Shown here: piece by piece, positions 36,954 through 45,043 of the stretch
How positions within the stretch are numbered: position 1 is the first letter of the stretch
Layout of the letters: each line of letters starts with the position of its first letter
Assembly (NCBI GenBank): GCA_017462785.1
Contig: JAFTQJ010000078.1
Location: forward strand, 1 to 64,000
Direction: 5' to 3'
DNA from: Oscillospiraceae bacterium
GTDB taxonomy: Bacteria; Bacillota; Clostridia; Oscillospirales; Ruminococcaceae
Length of the DNA: 64,000 bases
Position numbers and translations under genes: made by a program
Notes under the pieces: generated by a model
Databases searched by the model: none
What the model was told of the DNA's origin: nothing
The model's input: only the letters and a program-made list of their open reading frames with translations

Positions 36954-37036
36954 TGATCTGGCACCTGCCTTTTCTTAAAAACTCGCTGTCCTTGGGGACG
37001 GAAACCCGTTCTTTTATCTTCCCGAGCACATGCGGC
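36954..37036 (-). promoter_or_regulatory. rplU leader, candidate L21 autoregulatory RNA
   Basis: About 83 nt from the predicted transcription start to the rplU ATG. It includes a small hairpin ACGG-gttt-CCGT and an A-rich stretch before the start. L21 leaders that bind the protein product are known in Firmicutes; the match here rests on position, not on a checked covariance model. Confidence 0.45.
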
Positions 37037-37042
37037 AATACT

Positions 37043-37071
37043 ATTTTATCACAAAAGACGAGCCTTGTCAA
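37043..37071 (-). promoter_or_regulatory. rplU operon promoter
   Basis: On the minus strand TTGACA (37071-37066), 17-bp spacer, TAAAAT (37048-37043). One base from consensus, as expected for a ribosomal protein operon. Confidence 0.8.
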
Positions 37072-37112
37072 GAGCCAATCTGCAATTTTTTTAAGTTTTT
37101 TCCTTTTTTTCC

Positions 37113-37304
37113 TTATCTCAGTTCAGTATCCTGCACATTGGGCATAAAACCGTACATTTCCTCATAGCTTTCCAGCTCCTCACGGCTTTCGGGTCCTGCC
37201 GGAATCAGTCCCGTCATGTCGGTGTCGGACATCGTTGTCATTTCCTCCACGGGGAAGAGGGGAGTACGCTCCTCATTCGGATCAAAGGGTTTCTTCTGCA
37301 TCAT
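37113..37304 (-). CDS. Small acidic hypothetical protein
   Basis: Not recognised. The 63 residues are acidic and hydrophilic, with MTTMSDTDMTGLIPAGPES and ESYEEMYGFMP as the most distinctive parts; no membrane segment or motif. AAAGG lies 6 nt upstream of ATG 37304; ATGs at 37310 and 37301 are alternatives. It follows the PLMP-like gene on the same strand by about 90 bp. The good ribosome site suggests a real gene; its role cannot be told. Confidence 0.55.
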   Translation of the reverse strand: MMQKKPFDPNEERTPLFPVEEMTTMSDTDMTGLIPAGPESREELESYEEMYGFMPNVQDTELR

Positions 37305-37366
37305 GATCATCCTTTCAGTTTGGTTTGGGAATAGGATAACCGGAAAGATGCGAAGTATGCAGAAGC

Positions 37367-37389
37367 CGCCCCATTTTCAGAGGCGGCAT
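37367..37389 (-). terminator. Hairpin after the PLMP-like gene
   Basis: GCCGCC pairs with GGCGGC around an 11-nt loop, 7 bp after the stop codon. The following TTCTG is a poor T tract, so termination may be partial and the small acidic gene may be read through. Confidence 0.4.
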
Positions 37390-37395
37390 TGTCTG

Positions 37396-38277
37396 TTACT
37401 CTTCTTTTAAAAGCATGTTGAACATGTCTTTGAGTTCTCTGAGCGTGGCATCAGAGAGTGCTGGATTTTCCGTTACATTCATGATTGCCGCACAGAGCGT
37501 ATCTGTGAGCGTGCTACGCACACCTGCATGAGATGATACGTTTGAGTCAGCATATCCCTCGGGATAACCGTTGTCAAAAACGATATTCGGACGCTGCTTC
37601 TGCCCCTCCGCAAGCGGATGCGGTCTGTCTGCAAGATCCGCATAATCCGAAACATCCCCGGCGGGCAGAACCGCCATCGGTGCACGCATGGCAACGAATT
37701 TCAGAAATGTATACCGCTTCTCCTCCGTGCGGAACGGAATCTCATACAGCTCCCAGCCATCAACGCTCCTGACGGGCTTGATGTAGTGCCGGTTGAGCTT
37801 GTAGATCCACTCACTCTGACGGTCAGCTGTCTGTGCCGGATCGTCCGTGAACAGAATCCGGAAATCACAGGTTTCATTGTATTGGTCGTTTTCACCGCCG
37901 TTGAGCCAGAACGTCAGCACATAGTCCGTGTTCGGCTGTAATTCCAGCGGTTCGGATGCGGCTTCACTCCAGTTCCACTGCCAGTCGCCCAGCATCAGGG
38001 CTTCCTGTAATCTGCCGTCCAGAAAGCTGGTAATGAAAGAACGGCTGAACACGTTGTTTTCGCAGTCCTCCACCGGATGGAAGCTGCGTGGTTCGATATA
38101 TAAAGCATTCATAATTTTGTCCTCCGTAACTACGGACGGACAGCCGTCAGTCAGACGAATTTCGCACTCGCCGGTATAGACTGCCCGACCGTGCTTCACC
38201 AGTCCCTTAGCCCGTTTGGGGTAAGTCAGACCGATTGGTTTGCCATATTCGTCCGTGACAATCACGTTTTTGTTCAT
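37396..38277 (-). CDS. Protein with N-terminal PLMP/RRXRR-like domain and unknown beta-rich C-terminal region
   Basis: A 293-residue protein of unknown function. Residues 1-45 (VIVTDEYGKPIGLTYPKRAK then GLVKHGRA and EIRLTD) align by eye with the PLMP or RRXRR domain that opens IscB nucleases: beta strand, GKP, Arg-rich helix, GRA, then a strand ending IxL. Neither RuvC nor HNH motifs follow. Residues 85-205 are rich in aromatic residues and alternating strands (DWQWNW, YVLTFWLNGG), like a ligand-binding beta-sandwich. The last 30 residues are helical. GGGGGAGG lies upstream of the ATG. A structured RNA leader with its own promoter precedes it. Confidence 0.6.
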   Translation of the reverse strand: MNKNVIVTDEYGKPIGLTYPKRAKGLVKHGRAVYTGECEIRLTDGCPSVVTEDKIMNALYIEPRSFHPVEDCENNVFSRSFITSFLDGRLQEALMLGDWQWNWSEAASEPLELQPNTDYVLTFWLNGGENDQYNETCDFRILFTDDPAQTADRQSEWIYKLNRHYIKPVRSVDGWELYEIPFRTEEKRYTFLKFVAMRAPMAVLPAGDVSDYADLADRPHPLAEGQKQRPNIVFDNGYPEGYADSNVSSHAGVRSTLTDTLCAAIMNVTENPALSDATLRELKDMFNMLLKEE

Positions 38278-38457
38278 GGGTGTCCTCCCCCTTTGTCACG
38301 TTCTGTACATTTCTGTTTTTTGTGATGGGTGCCGTCCCCGATGTACATGTTATCAGGGCATAAGCTTGACTGAAACAGCTGTACTTAGCAGCCCTGATAA
38401 CGGATCGGGAACTTAAGCTTGACCGGCGAAAGCCGGCTACACTTATCAGTCCCCGAT
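38278..38457 (-). ncRNA. Tandem-hairpin 5' leader, candidate cis-regulatory RNA
   Basis: A 180-nt leader between the predicted transcription start and the PLMP-like gene. Hairpin 1 (38457-38404) and hairpin 2 (38400-38350) share a plan: an outer stem of 8-10 bp, an internal loop with TAAGT on the 5' side and TCAAGCTTA on the 3' side (TAAG pairs with CTTA), and an inner stem closed by TTTC. A 9-nt copy of the hairpin 1 5' arm (ATCGGGGAC) recurs at 38342-38334 and could pair with the hairpin 1 3' arm instead. TGTACAT and ATGTACA further down can also pair. It does not match a riboswitch class I recognise. Confidence 0.6.
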
Positions 38458-38463
38458 ATTGGT

Positions 38464-38492
38464 ATTATACCATGAGTCGTCAGAAATTGCAA
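38464..38492 (-). promoter_or_regulatory. Promoter of the tandem-hairpin leader and PLMP-like gene
   Basis: On the minus strand TTGCAA (38492-38487), 17-bp spacer, TATAAT (38469-38464). The predicted start, 6-7 nt downstream of the -10, falls on the first base pair of hairpin 1. Confidence 0.7.
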
Positions 38493-38605
38493 GAGGAATG
38501 CAGCAAAAAATCAGGATGAAGCTGTATTTTTGTACAGAGAATGCAGCTTTGGGAAAGCAGCTCACTATGAAAATGTCATATTGTAAACTTTCCATGAACA
38601 AACCC

Positions 38606-38634
38606 TTGATTTCCCCGTATGGATATGCTATACT
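38606..38634 (+). promoter_or_regulatory. Promoter upstream of yicC
   Basis: TTGATT (38606-38611), 17-bp spacer, TATACT (38629-38634), about 75 bp before the yicC start. It would drive yicC-gmk-rpoZ-priA and further genes. Between it and the divergent promoter (38493-38605) nothing is recognised. Confidence 0.6.
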
Positions 38635-38709
38635 ATATAATTGAGTGAATGAAAGGTGATTATGAACCGTGATATACAATATAATAAGTACAAAGGAGTT
38701 GTTTGAACA

Positions 38710-39624
38710 TTGCTGAGAAGTATGACAGGCTACGGCAGGGCACAGGAGCAGGTGGATAACCGTGACATCCTCGTGGAGATCCGATCGGTGAATTCACGCT
38801 ATCTGGAGCAGAACATCCGCATCGGCAGAAGCTACGGCTACATGGAGGAAGAGCTGAAATCCCTCCTGAAAACGCTGGTTTCCCGTGGTAAGGTGGAGAT
38901 CGGCGTATCCATCACACTCACCGAGGGCAAGAAGGCTGACATCCGTGTGAATGCGGATATCCTCAAGGGCTATATTGACGCTATGACAGAGTATAACCAG
39001 AGCGTCAGCACGAAGTATGCTCTGGTAGATGACGATAAGGAAATCGACTGCGAGTTCTTCAAATGGCGTACAATGCTCCATCTGCCGGATGTGTTCCGTG
39101 TGGAAAAGGCACAGGATGACGAGGATGAAGTCCGTGCAGCCGTGCTGGGCGTTGCAGAAAAGGCGATCACCGCATTTGTACAGATGCGTGAAGCGGAGGG
39201 TGAAAAGCTCCGTGAGGATGTCCTGACAAGGCTCGGAACGCTGGCGAAATGCATAGCTGTCGTGGAGGAGGAGGCTCCCAGACTGACGGAGAAGTACAGG
39301 GAACGCCTGTATACCAAGATCTCCGATCTGCTGGGCAGCACCACGATCGACGAGCAGCGGATCCTCACAGAAGCGGCGATCTTCTCCGAGAAAACCGCTG
39401 TGGATGAGGAAACCGTCCGCCTGAGAAGCCACCTGTCCCAGATGGAAACGCTTCTGAACGAGGAGGGTGCTGTCGGCAGAAAGCTGGATTTCCTCGTGCA
39501 GGAAATGAACCGTGAGGTGAACACCATCGGCTCCAAGGTGCAGGATGTGAATATCACCGCCATTGTTGTGGAAATGAAGTCCGAGATCGAAAAGATCCGT
39601 GAGCAGATCCAGAATATTGAATAA
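38710..39624 (+). CDS. yicC: YicC-family endoribonuclease
   Basis: A 304-residue protein with the family start (M/L)RSMTGYGRA, an N-terminal domain (1-155) and a C-terminal DUF1732-type helical domain ending VQEMNREVNTIGSK and KSEIEKIREQIQNIE. YicC/YloC proteins are RNA endonucleases. It starts at TTG 38710 with AAAGGAG 11 nt upstream. gmk follows by 15 nt, the usual gene order. Confidence 0.93.
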   Translation: MLRSMTGYGRAQEQVDNRDILVEIRSVNSRYLEQNIRIGRSYGYMEEELKSLLKTLVSRGKVEIGVSITLTEGKKADIRVNADILKGYIDAMTEYNQSVSTKYALVDDDKEIDCEFFKWRTMLHLPDVFRVEKAQDDEDEVRAAVLGVAEKAITAFVQMREAEGEKLREDVLTRLGTLAKCIAVVEEEAPRLTEKYRERLYTKISDLLGSTTIDEQRILTEAAIFSEKTAVDEETVRLRSHLSQMETLLNEEGAVGRKLDFLVQEMNREVNTIGSKVQDVNITAIVVEMKSEIEKIREQIQNIE

Positions 39625-39639
39625 GAAAGAGGGATGGAA

Positions 39640-40212
39640 ATGTCAAAAGGTTTGCTGATCGTCGTTTCCGCACCGTCCGGCTGCGGAAAGGGAACGATCC
39701 TCGGAGAGGTGCTGAAGGATCCGGCTTATTACTATTCCGTATCCGCTACCACCCGTGCTCCCCGTGAGGGCGAGGTGAACGGTGTGCAGTACCACTTTCT
39801 GACCCGTGAGCAGTTCGAAGAGAACATTGCTCAGGATATGATGCTTGAATACGCAGAATACTGCGGCAATTACTATGGCACCCCCTTAGCCCCCATCAAT
39901 GAGAATCTTGAAAACGGACGCAATGTCATTCTTGAGATCGAGGTGCAGGGTGCAATGCAGGTGCGGAAGCTCCGCCCCGATGCGGTATTTGTATTCATCG
40001 CACCGCCGAGTGTGGAAACGCTGCGTGAACGTCTGGTGGGCAGGGGAACTGAGCCGCTGGATGTGATCGAAGAACGTGTTGCACAGGCAGAACGTGAGAT
40101 CGGCTTTGCCCAGCAGTATGACTATATTGTAGTCAATGATGTGCTGGAGGAAGCGATTTCCGATTTCAAAGCGATTGTCCGTGCTGAAAGCTGTAAGGTG
40201 AAGCAGGACTGA
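39640..40212 (+). CDS. gmk: Guanylate kinase
   Basis: Phosphorylates GMP to GDP. The P-loop SAPSGCGKGT is near residue 10, the GMP-binding region is SATTRAPREGEVNGVQYHF, and the lid follows near 135. ATG 39640 is chosen since GAGGG lies 7 nt upstream and overlaps the earlier in-frame ATG 39634. 190 residues. rpoZ follows. Confidence 0.96.
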   Translation: MSKGLLIVVSAPSGCGKGTILGEVLKDPAYYYSVSATTRAPREGEVNGVQYHFLTREQFEENIAQDMMLEYAEYCGNYYGTPLAPINENLENGRNVILEIEVQGAMQVRKLRPDAVFVFIAPPSVETLRERLVGRGTEPLDVIEERVAQAEREIGFAQQYDYIVVNDVLEEAISDFKAIVRAESCKVKQD

Positions 40213-40259
40213 GCCTGATTCACAGAACAATGAAACATTAGAAAAGGAGAGGTATTGTT

Positions 40260-40478
40260 ATGTTAAGACCCGCAATGACACAGATGATTACCAAGAACGA
40301 AAGCTGCTATTCCCTCGTGATTGGTGTAGCAAAGAGAGCAAGAGAGATCGCAGAGGAGCTTTATGAGAACAACATGACGCTCGAAGAAAAGCCCGTCAAG
40401 ACCGCAGTTGATGAATTTGCAAGAGGGGAATACAAGATCGTTGAGGCAGCTGCCGCAGACGATAAGACCACTCTGTAA
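40260..40478 (+). CDS. rpoZ: DNA-directed RNA polymerase subunit omega
   Basis: A 72-residue omega subunit. The conserved core SCYSLVIGVAKRAREIAEE and KPVKTAVDEFARGEY are clear. AAAGGAGAG lies upstream of the ATG. It sits between gmk and priA, the common Firmicutes order. Confidence 0.93.
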   Translation: MLRPAMTQMITKNESCYSLVIGVAKRAREIAEELYENNMTLEEKPVKTAVDEFARGEYKIVEAAAADDKTTL

Positions 40479-40483
40479 GAATT

Positions 40484-42937
40484 GTGAACAGCGAACAGTA
40501 TATTGCAGCGGTTGCAGTGCATTCCGCTGCCTATGCGTTTGACAAACCGTTCCATTATCTGCTTCCGCCGGAGCTGTACAGGCAGCATCTGGAGGGCTGC
40601 CGTGTGATCGTACCGTTCGGACGGGGCAACCAGAAGCGTGTAGGTCTGGTGCTTTCCGTGTCCCTCTCCATGGGGGAAACGAGAAAGGGACTCAAACCGG
40701 TGCTTTCCGTTGCGGACAGCGAACCCATCCTCAATGAGGAGCAGCTTCTGCTGATGCACTGGCTCAGGGACAACACCTTCTGTACCTATTATGATGCGAT
40801 CCGGACACTCCTGCCGTCCGCACTCCAGCTGCGTGTGCAGGAGCATTACAGCCTTGTACCGGATGCGGATACCAGCGGACTGGATGCGGAGCAGAAACAG
40901 CTTCTGCAATTTCTGCATCATGCCAAGAGCCAGAAAGAATTCGATGCCCTGCTCGATGTGCAAGATACCCCGCAGAAGAAAAAGCTCGTGGAGAGCCTGC
41001 TCGCCGCCGGTGTCATCTGCACGACCGCCGATGCGAGTGCAAGGATGAAGAACCGGACTGTCCGGATGGTACGCCTGACGGAAAAATTTCTCTCCGGCGA
41101 AAGCCACCGGAGCGTGACGGTCAAGCAGCAGCAGGTGATCACGGCGTTGCAGGAATTCGGCACGATGGAGGAAAAGGAGATCTGCTACATCTGCGGTGTG
41201 ACCTGTGCAGTGATACAGACGCTTGTCAAAAACGGCATTGCAGAACGCTATGAAGCGGAGATGCAGGAGGAGGAATCTGCTCCGGCAGATGCTCCGGAGA
41301 TCCGGCTTTCTCCGCAGCAGCAGGCGGTTTTTGATACGGTTGCCCCCCATCTGGAAACGGACGAGGCGAAATGCTTCCTCTTGCATGGCGTGACCGGCAG
41401 CGGCAAGACCTCCGTGTTTGAAGCGTTGATTGCAAGAACGCTTTCACTCGGAAAATCCGTCCTGATGCTGCTCCCTGAGATCGGTCTGACACCGCAGACG
41501 GTGAAACGCTTTTCCGCAAGATTCGGCAGCCGCATTGCTGTGATGCACAGCAGTCTGTCGCTCGGCGAACGCAAACGCTCCTATGAGAGAGCCAGAAGCG
41601 GACGGGCGGATCTGGTGATCGGCACACGATCGGCGATCTTTGCCCCCTTGCAGAACATCGGGCTTATCATCATGGATGAGGAGGGAGAACGCTCCTACAA
41701 ATCCGATGCCGCACCACGTTTTGACACGATACAGGTCGCAAAGCAGCGTGCAAGAACGCACGGTGCAGTCCTCCTGCCGGCATCGGCTACGCCGACGCTC
41801 GAAAGCTATTACTATGCCCAGAAGGGCGTGTACCAGCTTCTGGAGATGCACCAGCGTTACGGCGATGCACCGCTTCCCGACGTGGAAGTGGTCGATATGA
41901 CGGAGGAACGCATGCAGGGCAATGATACGGAATTCAGCTCCGTGCTCGTGCAGGCGATCGAGGAAAATCTGAACCGTGGGGAGCAGAGCATTCTCCTGCT
42001 CAACCGTCGGGGCTACCACACCATCATCAGCTGCTGCACCTGCAATCAGCCGGTGTACTGTCCCAACTGCTCCATTCCCATGACCTACCACAAGCCGGAC
42101 GGGAATCTGCACTGCCACTACTGCGGTGCAATCCAGCGGATGCCGGAGAACTGTACCAAATGCGGCGGTGAGCATCTACGCAAAATGGGCTTCGGTACCC
42201 AGCGGCTGGAGGATGAGCTGTCCATGCGGTTTCCGGATGCACGGATCCTGCGGATGGATGCGGACACCACGACCTCACGCTTTTCCTATGAAAAAAACTT
42301 TGACGCATTCAAAAACGGGGAGTATGACATCATGCTCGGCACCCAGATGATCGGCAAGGGGCTGGATTTCCCCAATGTCACGCTCGTGGGTGTGCTTTCC
42401 GTGGATAAAGCTCTGTTTTCCGGAGATTTCCGCAGCTACGAACGCACCTTTGCCCTGATCACGCAGGTGGTCGGAAGAGGCGGACGGGGCGGAAAGGCAG
42501 GACGTGCGATTTTACAGACATTCCTGCCCGATCATTATGTGCTCCGTCTGGCAGCACAGCAGGATTATCAGAGATTTGTGCAGGAGGAGCTGACCATCCG
42601 CAAACAGCTGTTATTTCCGCCGTTCTGCGACATCTGCGTCATCGGCATCAGCGGAGAAACGGAGGCTGAGGTGCGGACCGGTGCGGAAAAATTTGTGGAG
42701 TGCATGAAGGAGGAGCTGGCTGTCCAGCAGGAAAGCCTGCCTCTGAGGGTACTCGGACCCGTCCCGTGCACCTACGGAAAAATCAATGGAAAATACCGCT
42801 GGCGTATCATTATCAAATGCAAAAACACCCAGAAATTCCGCAGTTTTATGCGGGATGTGCTGAAAAATGCCGGAAGTGTGAGAGAAACGGCAAGGGTGCA
42901 TATTTATGCGGATATGAACGGCAGTATCGGCATATAA
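40484..42937 (+). CDS. priA: Primosomal helicase PriA, with DEEG in place of DEEH
   Basis: An 817-residue replication-restart helicase. N-terminal DNA-binding domain at 1-110, Walker A HGVTGSGKTS (about 305), motif II IIMDEEGE (about 397), zinc-binding cysteine pairs (CTCNQPVYCPNC, CHYCG, CTKCGG at about 515-565) and the C-terminal helicase lobe with GTQMIGKGLDFPNV and VVGRGGRGGK. Motif II normally reads DEEH; here His is Gly. Everything else is intact. It starts at GTG 40484, 5 nt after rpoZ, without a clear ribosome site, so it may rely on coupling. Confidence 0.94.
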   Translation: MNSEQYIAAVAVHSAAYAFDKPFHYLLPPELYRQHLEGCRVIVPFGRGNQKRVGLVLSVSLSMGETRKGLKPVLSVADSEPILNEEQLLLMHWLRDNTFCTYYDAIRTLLPSALQLRVQEHYSLVPDADTSGLDAEQKQLLQFLHHAKSQKEFDALLDVQDTPQKKKLVESLLAAGVICTTADASARMKNRTVRMVRLTEKFLSGESHRSVTVKQQQVITALQEFGTMEEKEICYICGVTCAVIQTLVKNGIAERYEAEMQEEESAPADAPEIRLSPQQQAVFDTVAPHLETDEAKCFLLHGVTGSGKTSVFEALIARTLSLGKSVLMLLPEIGLTPQTVKRFSARFGSRIAVMHSSLSLGERKRSYERARSGRADLVIGTRSAIFAPLQNIGLIIMDEEGERSYKSDAAPRFDTIQVAKQRARTHGAVLLPASATPTLESYYYAQKGVYQLLEMHQRYGDAPLPDVEVVDMTEERMQGNDTEFSSVLVQAIEENLNRGEQSILLLNRRGYHTIISCCTCNQPVYCPNCSIPMTYHKPDGNLHCHYCGAIQRMPENCTKCGGEHLRKMGFGTQRLEDELSMRFPDARILRMDADTTTSRFSYEKNFDAFKNGEYDIMLGTQMIGKGLDFPNVTLVGVLSVDKALFSGDFRSYERTFALITQVVGRGGRGGKAGRAILQTFLPDHYVLRLAAQQDYQRFVQEELTIRKQLLFPPFCDICVIGISGETEAEVRTGAEKFVECMKEELAVQQESLPLRVLGPVPCTYGKINGKYRWRIIIKCKNTQKFRSFMRDVLKNAGSVRETARVHIYADMNGSIGI

Positions 42938-42953
42938 TTTTGGAGGGATTCAA

Positions 42954-43415
42954 ATGGCAATCAGAAAAATTGTAACCAAAGGTGATCCGGTGCTTCAGGC
43001 AGTCTGCAAGCCCGTTGAGGTCTTTGATGAAAAGCTTGCACAGCTTCTGGATGACATGCACGAAACACTGGAAAAGGCACAGGGTCTTGGACTTGCCGCA
43101 CCGCAGGTGGGCATCCGCAGAAGAGTAGCTCTTGTGGACACCGGTGAAGAGGTGCTGGAATTCATCAACCCCGTTATCCTGAAGAAAAGCGGCAAGCAGC
43201 GTGACGTGGAGGGCTGCCTGTCCTGCCCCGATCAGTGGGGCTTTGTTGTCCGCCCGAACAAGTGCAAGGTGCGTTTTCAGGACAGAAACGGCGACCTCTA
43301 CGAAGTATCCCTGACCGGTCTTGCAGCACGCTGTGCCTGCCATGAGATCGACCACCTTGACGGACATCTGTTCCTCGAACTGGTGGATGAATTCGTAGAG
43401 CCGGGGGAGGAATAA
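42954..43415 (+). CDS. def: Peptide deformylase
   Basis: Removes the formyl group from new proteins. The three metal-site motifs are GLAAPQVG (about 44), EGCLSCP (about 87) and HEIDHLDG (about 129). At 153 residues it is a normal bacterial PDF. GGAGG lies upstream of the ATG. fmt follows by 1 nt. Confidence 0.96.
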   Translation: MAIRKIVTKGDPVLQAVCKPVEVFDEKLAQLLDDMHETLEKAQGLGLAAPQVGIRRRVALVDTGEEVLEFINPVILKKSGKQRDVEGCLSCPDQWGFVVRPNKCKVRFQDRNGDLYEVSLTGLAARCACHEIDHLDGHLFLELVDEFVEPGEE

Positions 43416-43416
43416 C

Positions 43417-44355
43417 ATGAAGAATATGAAACTCGTTTTTATGGGAACGCCTGACTTTGCTGTGCCCTGCCTTGCTGCCCTTGCAGCAGGCGGTGCGGAG
43501 GTTGCGGCTGTGTTCACACAGCCCGACAAGCCCAGCGGCAGAAAGTACAAGCTCGTTCCCACACCCGTTAAGAAAAAGGCGATCGAACTCGCCATTCCGG
43601 TTTACCAGCCGGCTTCCCTGCGAAAGGGGGAGGATGCAGAGGAGGCAATGAAGGTCCTTGAAGAGATCCAGCCCGACTGCATCGTTGTTGCCGCATATGG
43701 TCAGATCCTGCCCAAGGCGATCCTCGATCTGCCGAAGTACGGCTGTGTGAATGTGCATGCATCGCTTCTGCCGAAGTACCGTGGTGCGGCTCCCATTCAG
43801 AGATGCATCCTTGACGGTGAAACCGAAACCGGCGTGACAATCATGCAGATGGCGGAGGGACTTGATACCGGCGATATGCTCCTCAAGGGCAGCCTCACGA
43901 TCGGTGCCAATGAAACCGCCTCCGAGCTGCACGACCGCCTTTCCGAGCTGGGTGCAAAGCTCATCACACAGGCTCTGCAGGGACTGAAGGACGGCACGAT
44001 CACACCGGAGCCGCAGGATGATGCACTTTCCTGCTATGCCGGAATGATCACCAAGGACATGTCCGCACTCGACTTCAGCAAGCCCGCAGTGCAGCTCCAC
44101 CGCACGATCTGTGCACTCACCGGTTTTACAACGCTTGAGGGCAAGCGGTTCAAGGTGTTCCGCAGTGAACTGACGGACAAGACCTCTGACGCACCGGCAG
44201 GTACGATCCTCGATCCCGAACAGCTGCTTGTGCAGTGCGGAGAGGGGACAGTGCTCCGTCTGACGGAGGTGCAGACCGAGGGCGGCAAGCGGCTCGCCGT
44301 ATCGGATTTTGTCCGTGGCAAAAAGCTGACAGCCGGACAGTGCTTCGGCGAATAA
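43417..44355 (+). CDS. fmt: Methionyl-tRNA formyltransferase
   Basis: Formylates initiator Met-tRNA. The N-terminal domain has FMGTPDFAVP and the folate-site NVHASLLPKYRGAAPIQ (about 108), then the DTGDML stretch. The C-terminal OB-like domain spans about 205-312. GGGGAGG lies upstream of the ATG. It pairs with def. Confidence 0.96.
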   Translation: MKNMKLVFMGTPDFAVPCLAALAAGGAEVAAVFTQPDKPSGRKYKLVPTPVKKKAIELAIPVYQPASLRKGEDAEEAMKVLEEIQPDCIVVAAYGQILPKAILDLPKYGCVNVHASLLPKYRGAAPIQRCILDGETETGVTIMQMAEGLDTGDMLLKGSLTIGANETASELHDRLSELGAKLITQALQGLKDGTITPEPQDDALSCYAGMITKDMSALDFSKPAVQLHRTICALTGFTTLEGKRFKVFRSELTDKTSDAPAGTILDPEQLLVQCGEGTVLRLTEVQTEGGKRLAVSDFVRGKKLTAGQCFGE

Positions 44356-44370
44356 GAAAGGAAAAACAGG

Positions 44371-45042
44371 ATGGAATTACTGCTGATTATCGTGCCTGCA
44401 ATCATTTGCATCATCGCACAGATCAACGTTACCTCGACCTATAACCGCTACCATAAGATCCGCAATGCAAGGGGTCTGACCGGTGCGGAAACGGCAAGAC
44501 AGATCCTCGACCTCAATGGACTGACCCATGTACAGATCGAACGTGTTTCCGGCAGCCTGAGCGACCATTATGACCCGTCTGCAAATGTGGTACGCCTTTC
44601 TGAAAGCGTCTATGACCAGACCTCCGTTGCAGCACTCGGCGTTGCAGCACACGAATGCGGACATGCGGTGCAGCATGCACAGAGTTATGCTCCCGTGCTG
44701 ATCCGTTCCAATCTCGTGCCGATCGTCAATTTCTGCTCCAGAGCGTGGTATTTCGTTTTCATTCTCGGACTGCTCGCCACCAGCTTTTTAGGCTCCACGC
44801 TTCTCTGGGTCGCTGTGTTCCTCTTCGCAGGTGTGGCACTTTTCCAGATCGTGACGCTTCCTGTGGAGTTCGATGCAAGCCGCCGTGCAATGCAGATCCT
44901 CGAAACACAGGGATTTCTGGAAGGCTCGGAGGTTTCCGGTGCGAAGAAAGTACTCACAGCCGCTGCATTGACCTATGTTGCGGCACTGCTCCAGTCGCTG
45001 GCACAGCTCCTGCGTCTTGTCAGAGCAGCGAGGGACGATTGA
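44371..45042 (+). CDS. YugP-like membrane zinc metallopeptidase
   Basis: A 223-residue integral membrane protein with the zinc site AAHECGHAVQH (about 91) and helices near 3-20, 115-150 and 195-215. It belongs to the YugP/neutral zinc metallopeptidase type (DUF of PF04298). Substrate unknown. AAGGA lies upstream of the ATG. Its TGA is followed 1 nt later by the rsmB start. Confidence 0.88.
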   Translation: MELLLIIVPAIICIIAQINVTSTYNRYHKIRNARGLTGAETARQILDLNGLTHVQIERVSGSLSDHYDPSANVVRLSESVYDQTSVAALGVAAHECGHAVQHAQSYAPVLIRSNLVPIVNFCSRAWYFVFILGLLATSFLGSTLLWVAVFLFAGVALFQIVTLPVEFDASRRAMQILETQGFLEGSEVSGAKKVLTAAALTYVAALLQSLAQLLRLVRAARDD

Positions 45043-45043
45043 T

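Noticed and set aside
37396..38277. PLMP-like protein considered as a full IscB nuclease
   Set aside because: No RuvC Asp/Glu motifs or HNH motif are found in the remaining 250 residues, and it is too short.
38278..38457. Leader considered as a c-di-GMP, mini-ykkC (guanidine-II) or SAM riboswitch
   Set aside because: The conserved loops and core sequences of these classes are not present; guanidine-II needs ACGR loops, whereas the loops here are TTTC.
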